64,000 nucleotides of DNA from Boothiomyces macroporosus (GCA_027604185.1 JADGKB010000050.1:1-64000), one strand, 5' to 3'. Positions 11,043 to 23,088 are shown, counted from the first letter of the stretch. Numbers and translations: made by a program. Notes: generated by a model from the letters alone, not told the origin.

Positions 11043-12083
11043 ATGGCAGAGCAAAAGGAAATCAAAAAGAAACCAATTTCATTCGCCAATCTATTGATTG
11101 GAGCTGGGTAATCAATATTAATCTAGGTAGCTATTACTAATTCCAGACTGAATCTTTTTGAAACCAGTACCCTGGGTCAACCACTTGAAGTAAATCTTGT
11201 TAATGCAGGTGACTAAAACCCAAATGGCAGCCAATAGATCTCTAGGAATGCTTGGATCAATCAAGACGATTTATTCTAGAGGCGGGATATTGGGTTTCTA
11301 TCAAGGATTGATTCCATGGGCATGGATCGAGGTAATTCATTCTAATCAAGGCTGGTACAAAGGGATCTGTCTTGATTTTTGCTCAATCTGAAATCGAATA
11401 TCAAGCAAAGAAGCTTGGATTTTCTAATTTTTCAAGTGCTATTATCTCTGGTATGGGAGGAGGGTAATCGTAACTGATTCAGTGTTGCTCAAGCTTATAC
11501 TACCATGGGATTCTGCACTTTTATGAAGACCGTTGAAGTTACTAGAAGTAAGGCTGTTGGTGGTGTTCAAAAATCCACTTGGCAGGTTGCTAGTGAAATT
11601 TTCAAAAAGGAAGGGATTGTAGGTATCAACAAGGTGATTACTACTAATTCGAGGGTGTAAATGCTGTCGCTTTGAGACAATGTACAAACTGGGGCTCTAG
11701 ATTTGGATTATCTGTGCTAGCAGAGAATATAATTAGAGATTATTACTTTGGAAAGGACGACAAGGACAAGTAAGTGATACTAATTCAGACGAACCAAGCC
11801 ATTACCTCCGCTACAAAAGATTTTAGCTTCTGCTATTGGTGGTGGGTTATCTTGCTGGAACCAACCCATTGAGGTTATCAGAGTTGAAATGCAATCCCAA
11901 TTGAAGACCCCTGGCAGACCAGAAAAAATGACAATTGTCAAAGCAGCTCAATGGATTTACAAGAATAACGGATTGAAAGGCTTCTACAGAGGTGTCAGTC
12001 CTAGAATTGGTTTGGGTGTTTGGCAAACCATTTGCATGGTGTATGGTGGAGAATTGGTCAAGGGATACTTTAAAACAAACTAA
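11043..12083 (+). CDS. YHM2: Yhm2-type mitochondrial carrier, 301 aa
   Basis: Introns at 11108-11126 (19), 11127-11146 (20, directly abutting the first), 11190-11208 (19), 11332-11350 (19), 11464-11482 (19), 11634-11653 (20) and 11770-11788 (19). Spliced, the protein follows fungal Yhm2 closely: [87 protein letters not shown]. Three carrier repeats of two helices each are present, with Px[D/E]xx[K/R]-like signatures. Yhm2 is an inner-membrane citrate/2-oxoglutarate exchanger, also found bound to mitochondrial DNA in yeast (known of the family). Seven introns make this the intron-richest gene per kilobase in the window. Confidence 0.93.
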
Positions 12084-12145
12084 TAAAGCATCAATGAATC
12101 ATGGGTAGCTCCTCCAGCACACCAAAACTATTTAATTAATGATAT

Positions 12146-13683
12146 TTATTTTGAAAAGAAGCGGAGCTTGAGTTCTTTGGCAATAGTACTCTTATCGTCT
12201 CCCATTTGTCCCACAACGCTTCCATTTTCCAAGGCCCTACGATGCAAGTAAGCGATGCAAATATCCACTGGCCCATAAGGAACATACTTTAATGCTCTGT
12301 ATCCCTTCATACCCAAGTTGTTGGTAATTGCATCTCTCATTCCCTTCAGTTGACCAAAATATATCCAACCGCCTTGGCGAGGAATCGAGTGTGTTTCCAT
12401 CAACTGTGTTGCTCTTTCGATAGATTCTTGGTTGTGAGAAGCTACCACTAGCGATAGTGAACGAACTGAATCCGTGCCTTTTGGTAATTTGGCTTGCTTT
12501 TCAATAATATGCTGGATTCCTTGGTTATAAGCATTATGAGTATCTTCAATAGTGTCATGTATAGGCGATTCGTATCCGTTTTCTTTTGCTAGTTTACGTT
12601 CTTGGTCCATATATGCACCACGCACTAGTTTCATTCCTAGAGGATAGCCTTTTTGTTCTGCTCTAGCAATATCAGTCTTTAATCTCTGCAGTGATGATTT
12701 CAAGTACATTTGGTATGTTTGGAAGATTAACGGTCCTTTGTTGCCTTTTGGATTGCACTTTCTGGACAAGCCAATGACAACATCATCGATTGCTCTTTGG
12801 AAGTAAGTTTGCTCTGCATCCATCATCAAGAGGACTTTCTTGTCGAGGGCATACTGAGCCAATCGCTTAATTTCTGTAATCAACAGGGCAGCAGTATCCA
12901 AATCTTGCTCGGAAACGTGGTTCTTTAAGCCAGGAATAACAAGAGCCTTGCAGTTTTCAATTTCAAACAAGCTAAAGATAGCCAATACATCAGAGTAAGA
13001 TAAAGTTCCAGAGTTGTTCAAGTCGTTTTGTCTAAACAGTTTTTCCATATCCAACTTGCTTAATCCTGGAAATTCTTTTGCAAGTTCTTTAAATTTCGCC
13101 AAAGTAATGTTACCCTCCTTGTCTGCAAGTTTGTGATATGCCAATTCGAGTTTAAACAAGGTAGATGACCAGGATTGCAGGATAGCTGGGGGAGTGAGTG
13201 CAGTGATTTTGACGGCAATAAAAGAGTCTGGTTGGATAGCAGCGATATCAATGCACTCCTTGAACTGATTGACCATGTTAGCAGTTTGTTGCTGGGCATC
13301 TTTGCCGTATAAGCTTTTGGCGTCCAAATCAGCTTCAAGAGCCAAATCTAATACGGATCCAACGTTAATGTCCTGCAATTTCTTCATTACTTGGGAAACT
13401 TCCTTTAGATTTTCACCACCTTCATTAACTGAATATTACCACAAAAGTGTTTAAAAAAGGTCTGTTTAATAATCGCATTCATGATTGGAGCAGTTCCAGT
13501 CTTTTTTGCAATATTAACTAGAGTAGGGAACGCATTTACAAGTGGTCGAATACCAGAGAGCTTGAATACTGCCCATGAATTAATGAGATTGAGGGTAGAT
13601 TCGTTCTTGTAAGGTCTTGCGCTGGCGAGATTGAGTGTGTCGGGCACCGTCTTTGCTTGAGTAGCCAGGAATCTCTTGAACAT
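12146..13683 (-). CDS. PUT1: Mitochondrial proline dehydrogenase, 505 aa
   Basis: Two exons with a 20-nt intron at 13422-13441 that joins FKHFCG to GENLKEV. ATG 13683 opens a plausible mitochondrial targeting peptide (MFKRFLATQAK). The FAD-binding TIM barrel shows LLMMDAEQTYFQ, GMKLVRGAYMDQER (about residue 346), SLVVASHNQESI and the C-terminal YLHRRALENG with the RRxxEN substrate-binding residues. The enzyme oxidises proline to pyrroline-5-carboxylate and passes electrons to the respiratory chain. An EF-hand-like loop (NDLNNSGTLSYSD, about residue 215) sits within the barrel-associated region, suggesting calcium binding. It converges with YHM2, 62 bp between stops. Confidence 0.93.
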
Positions 13684-14837
<1,154 letters not shown>

Positions 14838-15376
14838 TTTAGATGATTGGGAAAAACGCTTTGCAATTTTGTTTTTAATCAAGCGGTGTGGCTTAACAAA
14901 CAAACATCAAATTAGAAACCAATCACGTACTCTAGTGGGAAGTCAACGGATATGGATGGACTATTCATAACCGCTTATCAAAGCGTGAATCGTTTATCTA
15001 ATTTTATATCCTGTTTATTGATTTTTTGATTGAAATTTCAGCACCACAGCCAAGACGCCCCACGAAATCCATTTAGAATATTACTGCTGAATAACTGGGC
15101 GATAAGGGATTTTTGTTTCTTTTAGTCGCGCATTTTTGAATTCAATTGGCTACTGGATATGATTCAGCTGTTTATTGTTTACCCTATTGTCATTATCAAT
15201 TGTACTACCTGAAGGAGATGAAGAGAGCCCCACATGCAGGCTCTGCATCCCTATCAATGTAAAAAGTCTGCAAAAGTTTTAATTACAGTGAAACACGATA
15301 AATACAAGTGAAAATAATAGATTTAGTATTATGAGAGTTTTATTGGGCAAGAGGTATTATACAGGAATTCACAAGA
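14838..15376. other. Intergenic, calmodulin promoter side
   Basis: This 539-bp AT-rich region lies upstream of calmodulin and downstream of the SH3-PX gene. I saw no coding frame with an ATG and recognisable content, no RNA gene and no clear repeat. It presumably carries the calmodulin promoter. Confidence 0.4.
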
Positions 15377-16306
15377 TTAATTAGAGCCAAACATCAGCAT
15401 AGATAGTTTAGAGAAAGCGCTAGGTTTCTTTACAAGTTTAGGCTTTTGACTAAGGCTAATTCTTGGATTGACGGAAGGCATCTTGATAGGAGAATATGGC
15501 TGCTTTGAAGGCCCTTGCGAAGTCCCAGAATCCCTTCTAACAGGCTGACCAGCAGTGAATTCTTGCGAATCTTTAGGATTAAAGAACTTGTCTCTTGCTT
15601 GGAATAAAACTGCGTTTGTGGAGTTTGCAAATACTGTGCTGATCAAGTGGTTGAGGTAGAGCTCCAATCCTTGCATTTTGGCATCTTTGGAAGGATGGGA
15701 GAGTGGATAATTTACACAGATGGAGTCTCCTACTACGATTTGGTTGATGCTAGTAAATAGGCTGGTGAATTCCAATACAGATCTATTGATGATATGAGAT
15801 ACTTTTTGTCTAACGACTTTGATGCAGTAAGTGTCAACCCCTTTGTCAGTTCGCATGGTCAAAACTTCAACAAAAGTAACTGGTTCCTTGGTAACGTCGT
15901 TCCATTCTGGGTTGTGGGCCAAGGATTGTCTTCTGACAGGAACAGGAATCGATTGGGTATCTTGAGCTTGATTGCTTGCTGCTGCTGGAACAGCTTCGGT
16001 TGGTTGTGTGTGAATTACTTTTGGAACAGGTTTTTGGGAGGTGACTTTCTTTCTAGACACTGGTGGGTCTTTGCTGTGCAAGTCAACTTTGGAAAAGTGT
16101 TCCATTGGGACCATTCCTGAAACTGCAGTTCTTGAAAAAGGTACAGCGAATTGAGTGGATACAAAGTATAATCCTTTTTCGAAATCAGCAGCTAATGCAT
16201 AGAAAGGCTGTCCTTTACGGAAAGATAACAATTCTGGTTGATCAGCTGAAGCAATGAAATCTGAATCGGCTCTAATCTTGAAAATTGTGGAAGCGATAGC
16301 TGGCAT
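15377..16306 (-). CDS. SH3-PX-like scaffold protein, 309 aa
   Basis: No intron. ATG at 16306. Residues about 5-75 look like an SH3 domain (IRADSDF, ELLSFRKGQPFYALA, TAVSGMVPMEHF). A Ser/Pro/Gln linker follows. Residues about 140-245 resemble a PX phosphoinositide-binding domain (VTFVEVLTMRTDKGVDTYCI, RSVLEFTSLFTSI, LELYLNHLISTVF). The tail is basic and Ser/Pro-rich. SH3-PX order recalls fungal Bem1-like polarity scaffolds, but there is only one SH3 and no PB1 domain, so the homology is loose. Inference: membrane-recruited adaptor for actin or NADPH-oxidase-type signalling. Confidence 0.75.
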   Translation of the reverse strand: MPAIASTIFKIRADSDFIASADQPELLSFRKGQPFYALAADFEKGLYFVSTQFAVPFSRTAVSGMVPMEHFSKVDLHSKDPPVSRKKVTSQKPVPKVIHTQPTEAVPAAASNQAQDTQSIPVPVRRQSLAHNPEWNDVTKEPVTFVEVLTMRTDKGVDTYCIKVVRQKVSHIINRSVLEFTSLFTSINQIVVGDSICVNYPLSHPSKDAKMQGLELYLNHLISTVFANSTNAVLFQARDKFFNPKDSQEFTAGQPVRRDSGTSQGPSKQPYSPIKMPSVNPRISLSQKPKLVKKPSAFSKLSMLMFGSN

Positions 16307-17495
16307 TCTTTAACCTCCCCTCGAAATTAAGGAGTTTATATCATTCCTTTGCGGGCTCTAGGTGGGCGTCTTGGGACTCTTGGGCAACCCCCCTATTGGC
16401 TTTGAAACCAATGAAAACGTTATGATTAATGGACCAAAGATAAAGACGTACTTTGAAAAACTTTTCGCAACTTGTACTGGGATAATGCGAGCGGAATGGT
16501 GTTCACCGCTAGTCATAAAGGATGAGCGGTCTATTATCACATCAACTGCGTAAACGGTCGGCTTGTGGCGCTTGCGGTAAGGAAAGCAAGTTCCAGTAAA
16601 TGATTGACGAAAGCCTCCTAATTGTAAAACAAAAGAGTGTTGTAAAACAAGATGGATGGTGCCTGTGAGACAAACCCAAACCCAGTGAAAATCTGATGTT
16701 TGCTGATGTCCTAGCCATTGAATTAGCGCTCATTTCACCAAACTCATTTGTGTTTCATATGGCGGCCAGTAATCATCCTATTTTGGTCGAGTGCTCAAAT
16801 TAGACCAGCCCTTCAGATACGACAGTACGTCATAGATACACACACTTCATGATCCCAAGTTCAAAGGAACTATTAGTAGTTTATTTTCTATAAAAGCAAT
16901 GGTAACTGATACTCAAATCTTTAATATAACGAAAGATGTCTTGGCCAACTTGTGCTTTTGATGGTTAATTGGATATAGAGTTAAAGTTGGGCTGAATGCT
17001 TGTACATCTGGTCATATGTCATTTTTCAAAAGGATGTTTCTCCCAGATTACAAAGTTAATCTTTGAGGACACTGGTTGCTATTGAATTCTGCAATGGCAA
17101 TCTGATTATTCTGCTCTGACGGACCAAAATTATTCGGATGCCATTTTGAATTGCCAAGTATTCGATGAGGGTTAAAGTTGATACAATCAAACAGTTTGAC
17201 GTGTGGCAATCATAGACAGAATGCTCTGTATTGAGACATTTCCTTTAGCCCTTACAACTCCTTACTACATAACACCAACCCATTCAGCGGTTGGAATTCA
17301 TACCACACTCAGTCTTAATCCCTGAATATCAATGCTTACTACTGTGAAAACACTTCACATGGCAATACCCAAAAAGACCTCCCATTCATTTCAAATCAAT
17401 GCGAATATTTCTGATTGCCAACATAGACTCTTTGAAAACGCCGAGAGTCTTTTCCTAAATTTTTCGCAGCCCTGAAACGCAAATACCAAAAAGTA
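16307..17495. other. Long intergenic region, no gene seen
   Basis: A 1.19-kb stretch between two divergent genes (SH3-PX on minus, GH5 on plus). Only short frames are present, for example about 63 codons on each strand near 16360-16550. None starts with ATG and continues through plausible 19-24 nt introns. No tRNA-like T-arm was seen. Confidence 0.4.
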
Positions 17496-19792
17496 ATGAA
17501 TAGACAGCAGGAATCCATTCCTCCTACACTAAAGATCAACAAGACTGGACCTATAACTACAAAAGACCGTTTTTTTCAATCAATAGAATGCGGAAGAACG
17601 CTCATGCTGCGCGGTGTAAATTTGTCAGGAAGCGTTAAACAGCCCTATACTCCTCTATTGCCTTCACACGAGCCAAGCAACTTTTTCGATGGAGAGAATG
17701 TCAGCTTTGTAGGAAGACCGTTTCCATTAGCAGAGGCTGACGAGCATTTTGCGCGGTTAAAGTTGTGGGGATTCAACTTTTTGCGGTTTAACATCACCTG
17801 GGAAGCGCTTGAGCATGCCGGACCAGGAATGTACGATTATGATTATATAAACTACGTTGTACAGATATTATTGAAAGCAAAGGAATATGGATTTAGAGCA
17901 TTTATCGATCCGCATCAAGATGTTTGGGTAATCGGTTATTAATATAGTCTCGATTTACCGGAGGTTCAGGTGCTCCAAAGTGGACCTTACAGCTGGCTGG
18001 GTTTGAGCCTGAAAATTTAAACGCTTGCCATGCCGCCCTTGTACAGAATACATTTTCAGATCCTTCTCAATTTCCAAAGATGATCTGGCCCACCAATTAC
18101 TGGAAATTGGCCGGTATTTTGTAATTCATTTTAGCGGCAACCATGTTTACGTTATTCTTTGCTGGTAAAACATTTGCTCCAAAATGCAAGGTGGGAAATG
18201 AAAATATTCAGGATTTCTTGCAAAGACACTATCGAAATGCTGTATGTGAATTAGCGAAAGCAATCGCCGCCTCTGATGTCCTGTTGGATGACGTGGTAGT
18301 TGGTTATGATACTTTGAATGAGCCTGGTTCTGGATGGATTGGTGTTGAAGATATTACCCAATTAGCAAAAGAACAAGAGTTGCGCAAAGGTTTAACTCCC
18401 ACACCTTTCCAAGCAATGATGATGGGTGAAGGATTAGAAGTTGCTGATGTACAGGTTTGGGACATGACATCTGTTGGTCCACAAAAAATGTCAACTAGAA
18501 CCGTTAGCTCGGATGGAGTTAGAGCGTGGAAGTCTTCAACAGGTTGCATTTGGGCTCAACACGGTGTGTGGAATATTGAAGACCGAACTTGCGAGAAACC
18601 ACACTACTTTTCATCTCATCCTGCTACTGGCGAACACGTTGATTTCCTTGTTCATTTTTGGAAGCCTTTTGTAAATGATTTCAGCAATGCAGTTAGAAGC
18701 GTCCACAGAAAAGCAATCATGTTTGTGGAGCCACCAGTAAATGCAATGCCTCCTACTTGGACTCAAAATGATACTCCAGGACCAATTTGCTTTGCTCCGC
18801 ACTGGTATGACGGAATTACGCTCATTAATAAGCAGTGGAGCTCATTAATGACTGTTGATTATATTGGCTTCCTCAGGGGAAAGTACATGTCTCTTGCCTT
18901 TGCAGTAAAGTTTGGTGAATCAGCAATCAAAAATTGCTTCAAAAGTCAACTTCAGACACTCCGTTTAGAAGGGGAAGAATTTATTGGTAATCAGAAATTA
19001 ATACAAGGGAAATACCCTACCGTTATTGGCGAAATAGGTATACCATACGATATGAATGGGAAAGCAGCATATCATACTGGAGATTATACATCGCAAGTTC
19101 AAGCGATGGATGCAAACATGTGTGGATTAGAAAGAGATTTGCTCAATTATACTATTTGGAATTATTGTTCAGATAATTGCCACCACTGGGGAGACAATTG
19201 GAACGGTGAAGACTTATCAATTTGGTCTAGACCAGTTGCTAAAAAATTAATGCGCGATACTACTGGGGTTGTCGAACCTCCTAAAGATTTGAATGAAGGC
19301 GGTAGAGCAGTGCAAGCATTTGTCAGACCGTACCCAATTCACACTCCTGGAATCCCAAAATCAATTCGCTTTGATCTAAGTGAAAGGAGCTTTATCTTTA
19401 CTTTTACACACAATATTAACGCAAATGGAACATGGAATTTCAAAGAAGATGGAATCATTATACCTCACACTGAAATATTCTTGCCGAATATTCATTTCCC
19501 AAGTGAGGAAGATATCGAGGTTTTGATTGATAGCGGAATATACTCTGTTTTTATTAAGGAACAGAGAGTATTATGGCAATGTGATTGTGCTAGTAGGGCA
19601 GCTGGAGCTAGTTCCAATGGATCTGTAAATTCTGTAGGATCAACTGCAGGTTTAACAAACAGAAAAATCAGTGATGAAACAATTACCCACAAGATTGTAA
19701 TACGAAAGCGTAGCAATACTAGTAAACCGATTGATCAAGTTACTGATGAGGATGAAGATGCTGGTATTTGTCCTCAGTGTTCGGTAATGTGA
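17496..19792 (+). CDS. GH5 glycosidase, Egh1/EGCrP-like sterylglucosidase, 751 aa, C-terminal CaaX
   Basis: Three exons; introns at 17928-17947 (20 nt) and 18114-18134 (21 nt). The N-terminus shows LMLRGVNLSGSVKQPY and GRPFPLAEADEHFARLKLWG, then IDPHQDVWSRFTGGSGAP, the fungal sterylglucosidase/endoglycoceramidase-related subgroup of GH5. The acid/base glutamate lies in YDTLNEPGSGW (about residue 260), the nucleophile in VIGEIGIPYDM (about 498). A beta-sandwich-like C-terminal domain follows. The last residues, CPQCSVM, form a CaaX box, predicting farnesylation. Known relatives hydrolyse sterylglucosides or fungal glucosylceramide inside cells. Inference: membrane-tethered lipid glycosidase. 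No signal peptide. Confidence 0.85.
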
Positions 19793-20091
19793 GGCTCTTT
19801 TTTATTTTTTGCAATAATATTATCAAAAATCAGTTTCTTGAATTAGTTTCTTGAATTAGTTTGTCTTTAAATTGCTTTGGGCAATGTCTATATCACGTCC
19901 AAATGAATAGATGGTACAAGCAACAGTCAATTTAAACCAAATGCCATTTTAGTGGCTGTTTGAGACAACTATTATGATTCATGCATTTAAAGAAACCACA
20001 GGCTTAAGAAGTTAATTTCAGCAATCAGGACAGCTTGCTACACAACATCCTTGTGATACTTTCTTTGATGTTCTAAAGAATCTGAAACTCT
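19793..20091. other. Intergenic
   Basis: About 300 bp downstream of the GH5 gene. It includes a doubled 'TTTCTTGAATTAG' just after the stop and otherwise AT-rich sequence. No gene or RNA recognised. Confidence 0.35.
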
Positions 20092-20289
20092 ATGAAACAC
20101 TCGAACCCGACGGACGTAGAACAATCACAATTCCAAGTAATAGCAAGTACCAATCAAAGGTACTTGCTATTCTCTCTGTTCTTGCTGTTTGTGATCTATC
20201 CTTCATATGTCAATGCACAAACGCTCACAGCCAGAAAACCGTCACCGCAACCAAGCCACAGAAAACGAAAGGATAAATTCGGGGGTTGA
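20092..20289 (+). CDS. Possible 65-aa single-pass membrane peptide
   Basis: ATG at 20092. One hydrophobic stretch (YLLFSLFLLFVIYPSYVNA) is followed by a basic tail, like a signal anchor or signal peptide. It stops 15 bp before the ATG of the SYLF-SH3 gene, so it may instead be an upstream frame in that gene's leader. No homologue recognised. Confidence 0.3.
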   Translation: MKHSNPTDVEQSQFQVIASTNQRYLLFSLFLLFVIYPSYVNAQTLTARKPSPQPSHRKRKDKFGG

Positions 20290-20303
20290 TTAAGTTGCGA
20301 ATA

Positions 20304-21345
20304 ATGAAATTGAATTCTCCAATACCACAAGATCTAATTGCAGAATGCCAGAAGTGTGCAAAAATTATCGACAAATTTGCCAAACCAGAGAACGGAAATA
20401 TCGATCAAGTCATTCCACCAGACATTATTGCAAATGCTCAAGGTGTAGCTATTATGACTGTTGTTAAAGCTGGTTTCGTTTGGTCAGGAAGAGCCGGCTC
20501 TGGTTTGGTAGTAGCAAGGCTGGAAAATGGTGAATGGTAATTGCTGTTTAATTGTAGGTCAGCGCCTTCTGCTATTGGAACTGCAGGAATGGGTTTCGGA
20601 GGACAAATTGGAGCAGAATTAACTGACTTTGTTATTATATTGAATACTCCAGATGCAGTCAAGGCATTCAGTATGGGAGGTAATGTAACGTTGGGTGGAA
20701 ATCTGTCTGTAGCCGCAGGTCCATACGGAAGGACGGCAGAAGCTGGAGGAGCAATTGGCAAGCTGGCTCCGATATATTCTTACAGCAAAACTAAAGGTCT
20801 GTTTGCTGGAGTGTCGATTGAAGGCTCTGTTATCATCGAACGAAAGGATGCAAATGCAGAGTTTTATGGAAGAACAGTTTCTGCAAAGGAGCTGTTATCT
20901 GGCAGGGTTGAAGCTCCAGCAGCGGCGTTCCCACTGCATCGTGCATTGAACAGACAAATACAAGGAAAGGAAAACAACTTTGCTCATTCTAATGAATCCG
21001 GAAACTCTTTTACAGGAAACAGACAATCGGCAAACAGAACTTCACTCAGTGCCAGCAGATCAGATAATCCACCAGCTTATGCTACCTCTGAAAGAAAGTT
21101 TACGCCAACAAGACCACCTCCACCAATACCACCTAATCGTCCAAAAGATATAATTGCTACTGCACTATACGACTTTAAAGCCGAAAGATCGACTGATTTG
21201 GACTTTAAAGAAGGAGATACGGTCATTGTTGTTTCGAAAAACGGAGTAGCTGAAGGATGGTGGATTGGAAAGTGTAACGGAAGACAAGGAGATGTAAGAT
21301 TATTACTAACAATAGTTTCCAGCTAATTATGTTCAACTTGCCTAA
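20304..21345 (+). CDS. SYLF-SH3 protein, Ysc84/Lsb3-like, 332 aa
   Basis: Introns at 20537-20557 (21 nt) and 21294-21315 (22 nt). ATG 20304 gives MKLNSPIPQDLIAEC, the standard SYLF start. The SYLF domain (residues about 1-215) has GVAIMTVVKAGFVWSGRAGS, GFGGQIGAELTDFVIILN and IIERKDANAEFYGR. A Ser/Pro linker leads to a C-terminal SH3 (TALYDFKAERSTDLDFKEGD ... GWWIGKCNGRQGDFPANYVQ). The last exon is needed to complete the SH3 domain. Ysc84-type proteins bind phosphoinositides and actin at endocytic sites. A SYLF paralogue without SH3 lies at 22495, with only the DJ-1-like gene between them. Confidence 0.92.
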
Positions 21346-21404
21346 ATAAACCACTATAACTTTTTTAAAGTTTAATTCAGAGTTGCTAACGCGTTACTTC
21401 AAAA

Positions 21405-22484
21405 ATGAAAATAGGGGGACTACTTTACAAAGAGTGCAATCAACTTGAACTGTTGGGACCACTTTCAGTCTTCCACAAAGCAGTTCCAGATTGTAAAATC
21501 CAACTTGTTGCAGAGACATTTGATTCTGTTGAAACTGATCGACTAACAATTATGCCTTCAACCACTTTTACCGCCGATCTCGATATTCTGGTTATTCCAG
21601 GCGGTATCGTAGGCACACAGCTACATAATCAAGCTTTGATGAACTACCTCAAATCCCTATCTTGCAAAATACTCGCTGTATCAAACAGTTCAGCAATACT
21701 TGGGAACGCAGGATTGCTAGACAACAAGAGAGCTACGAGCAACACCAGACTGTTTTCTATTATGAAACATTATGGAAACGCGCAGTACAAGCCTTATCGG
21801 TATATTGAAGATGGGAATATTACGACTACTGCGGGAGGATTCGCGGGTATAGATGCTGCGTTACATCTGGTAAAAGAATATGGATTTAAGTTGGATGGGT
21901 ATGAACCCTATGAACATGACAATCTCTTGTACACTCAAATTGGCCATATTCAATTCTTTGAGTATGTCTACCAAAAATCACTCTTGACTTTTCCACAGCT
22001 ACATATCGAATTCCTCAAAGAACAGAGCATATACGTACTGATACTTGGAGAGGTAGATCTATTGGAAGTAGCGGTTGTGTTGGGATCTATGCGCCAAATG
22101 GATTACAATCTTAAAGTGCTTGCTTCCGATTACGACATCAAGAACCAGTTTATTCACTTGCGCGCTGATGATCTGCTTACAAGCATCCACAGTTGTACGC
22201 AGAACGATTTGATTTATATTCCTTCCGTCAAAGAGATGGGCGATTACGAAAGTGTTTTCGAGTATATATCAGAGACTGGTTTGCACGGATACTGCTGTGG
22301 ACAAGTACTGATTGACAAGATGGACGGATATGGGATTGATTTCCAAACTGGTGAAGCAGGTATTAATGGAATCACTGGATTTATGGAAATGATCAAAAAC
22401 AATGGCGGGACAAAAGATGTCAGCGATGCAGCAAAACGAATGGAAATGGTGTTGGACCTGCTACCAGACGGAGTATTGATTTGA
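21405..22484 (+). CDS. Two-domain DJ-1/PfpI-like protein, 359 aa, first nucleophile missing
   Basis: No intron. Residues about 1-180 fit the DJ-1/PfpI fold: LVIPGGIVGTQ, then the nucleophile elbow and GLLDNKRATSN. Where active members have V-C-T-G-A, this protein has VSNSSAILGNAG, so the cysteine is replaced. Residues about 195-359 look like a second, diverged copy (YVLILGEVDLLEVAVVLG, LIYIPSVKEMGDYES, LHGYCCGQVLIDKMDG), where a cysteine is kept at the expected elbow. Fungal relatives include single-domain isocyanide-hydratase-like and AraC-type GATase-like proteins. Function unknown; the duplication is my reading and a second look would help. Confidence 0.7.
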   Translation: MKIGGLLYKECNQLELLGPLSVFHKAVPDCKIQLVAETFDSVETDRLTIMPSTTFTADLDILVIPGGIVGTQLHNQALMNYLKSLSCKILAVSNSSAILGNAGLLDNKRATSNTRLFSIMKHYGNAQYKPYRYIEDGNITTTAGGFAGIDAALHLVKEYGFKLDGYEPYEHDNLLYTQIGHIQFFEYVYQKSLLTFPQLHIEFLKEQSIYVLILGEVDLLEVAVVLGSMRQMDYNLKVLASDYDIKNQFIHLRADDLLTSIHSCTQNDLIYIPSVKEMGDYESVFEYISETGLHGYCCGQVLIDKMDGYGIDFQTGEAGINGITGFMEMIKNNGGTKDVSDAAKRMEMVLDLLPDGVLI

Positions 22485-22494
22485 AATAAACAGT

Positions 22495-23088
22495 TTATTC
22501 GAGTAAATCATGTAGCGGCAAGATATCTTTTGGAGCAGGCACTTTACCTGTAAGCAGCTCTTCAATCGACACTTCTTTTTCATAAAAGGTCTTGTTTGCA
22601 TCATTACGCTCTACAATAACAGTTGATTTCAGCACCTCGCCGGTAGGAATTAACAGTGCCGCGATACCTTTAGATTTTTCATATACATATACATCGCAGT
22701 ACTCTCCGTTTTCGTTTTCGTTTGGACCAGTGGCAAATTTAAGTTCTTTGAGAGAGAATTTGCCACCACGACAAAACTCTTTAACAGCATCGCTTGTGTT
22801 CAAGACAAACACGACGTCGATCAGGTGGGTGCCAATAGAGAGGTTGAAACCACCTCCCATTGTAGAAATAGCAGCAGGTGCAGACCATTCATCATCTTCT
22901 AACCTAGCCAGCACTATGCCTGATCCTGCGCTTCCAGAAACTATTGCACTGAAATTGAATATGCTGACAATAGCGACTCCTCGGGCTTTTTCAAGTACTG
23001 CAGGTGGGATTTTAAGCTTCTTGAGGATCCTAGTGCATTTTTCGATTTCTGTCGCCAAGCTCTGTGGAATTGGAGTGTTGAATACCAT
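22495..23088 (-). CDS. SYLF-domain protein without SH3, 197 aa
   Basis: ATG 23088 (MVFNTPIPQSLATEIEK) matches the SYLF start; the frame is open 15 nt further up without ATG. Motifs: ARGVAIVSIFNFSAIVSGSA, EWSAPAAISTMGGGFNLSIG, VIVERNDANKTFYEKEV. It ends right after the SYLF domain (ILPLHDLLE), so it lacks the SH3 domain of its paralogue at 20304. It also lacks the intron which in that gene falls at the shared GEW/DEW site. Convergent with the DJ-1-like gene, 10 bp between stops. Expected role: phosphoinositide or membrane binding. Confidence 0.9.
   Translation of the reverse strand: MVFNTPIPQSLATEIEKCTRILKKLKIPPAVLEKARGVAIVSIFNFSAIVSGSAGSGIVLARLEDDEWSAPAAISTMGGGFNLSIGTHLIDVVFVLNTSDAVKEFCRGGKFSLKELKFATGPNENENGEYCDVYVYEKSKGIAALLIPTGEVLKSTVIVERNDANKTFYEKEVSIEELLTGKVPAPKDILPLHDLLE

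Noticed and set aside
11108..11146. Treating the 39 nt as one ordinary intron with nothing special
   Set aside because: Both halves independently have donor, branch and acceptor at the standard 19-20 nt size, so the tandem reading is kept as a finding, though one 39-nt intron cannot be excluded.
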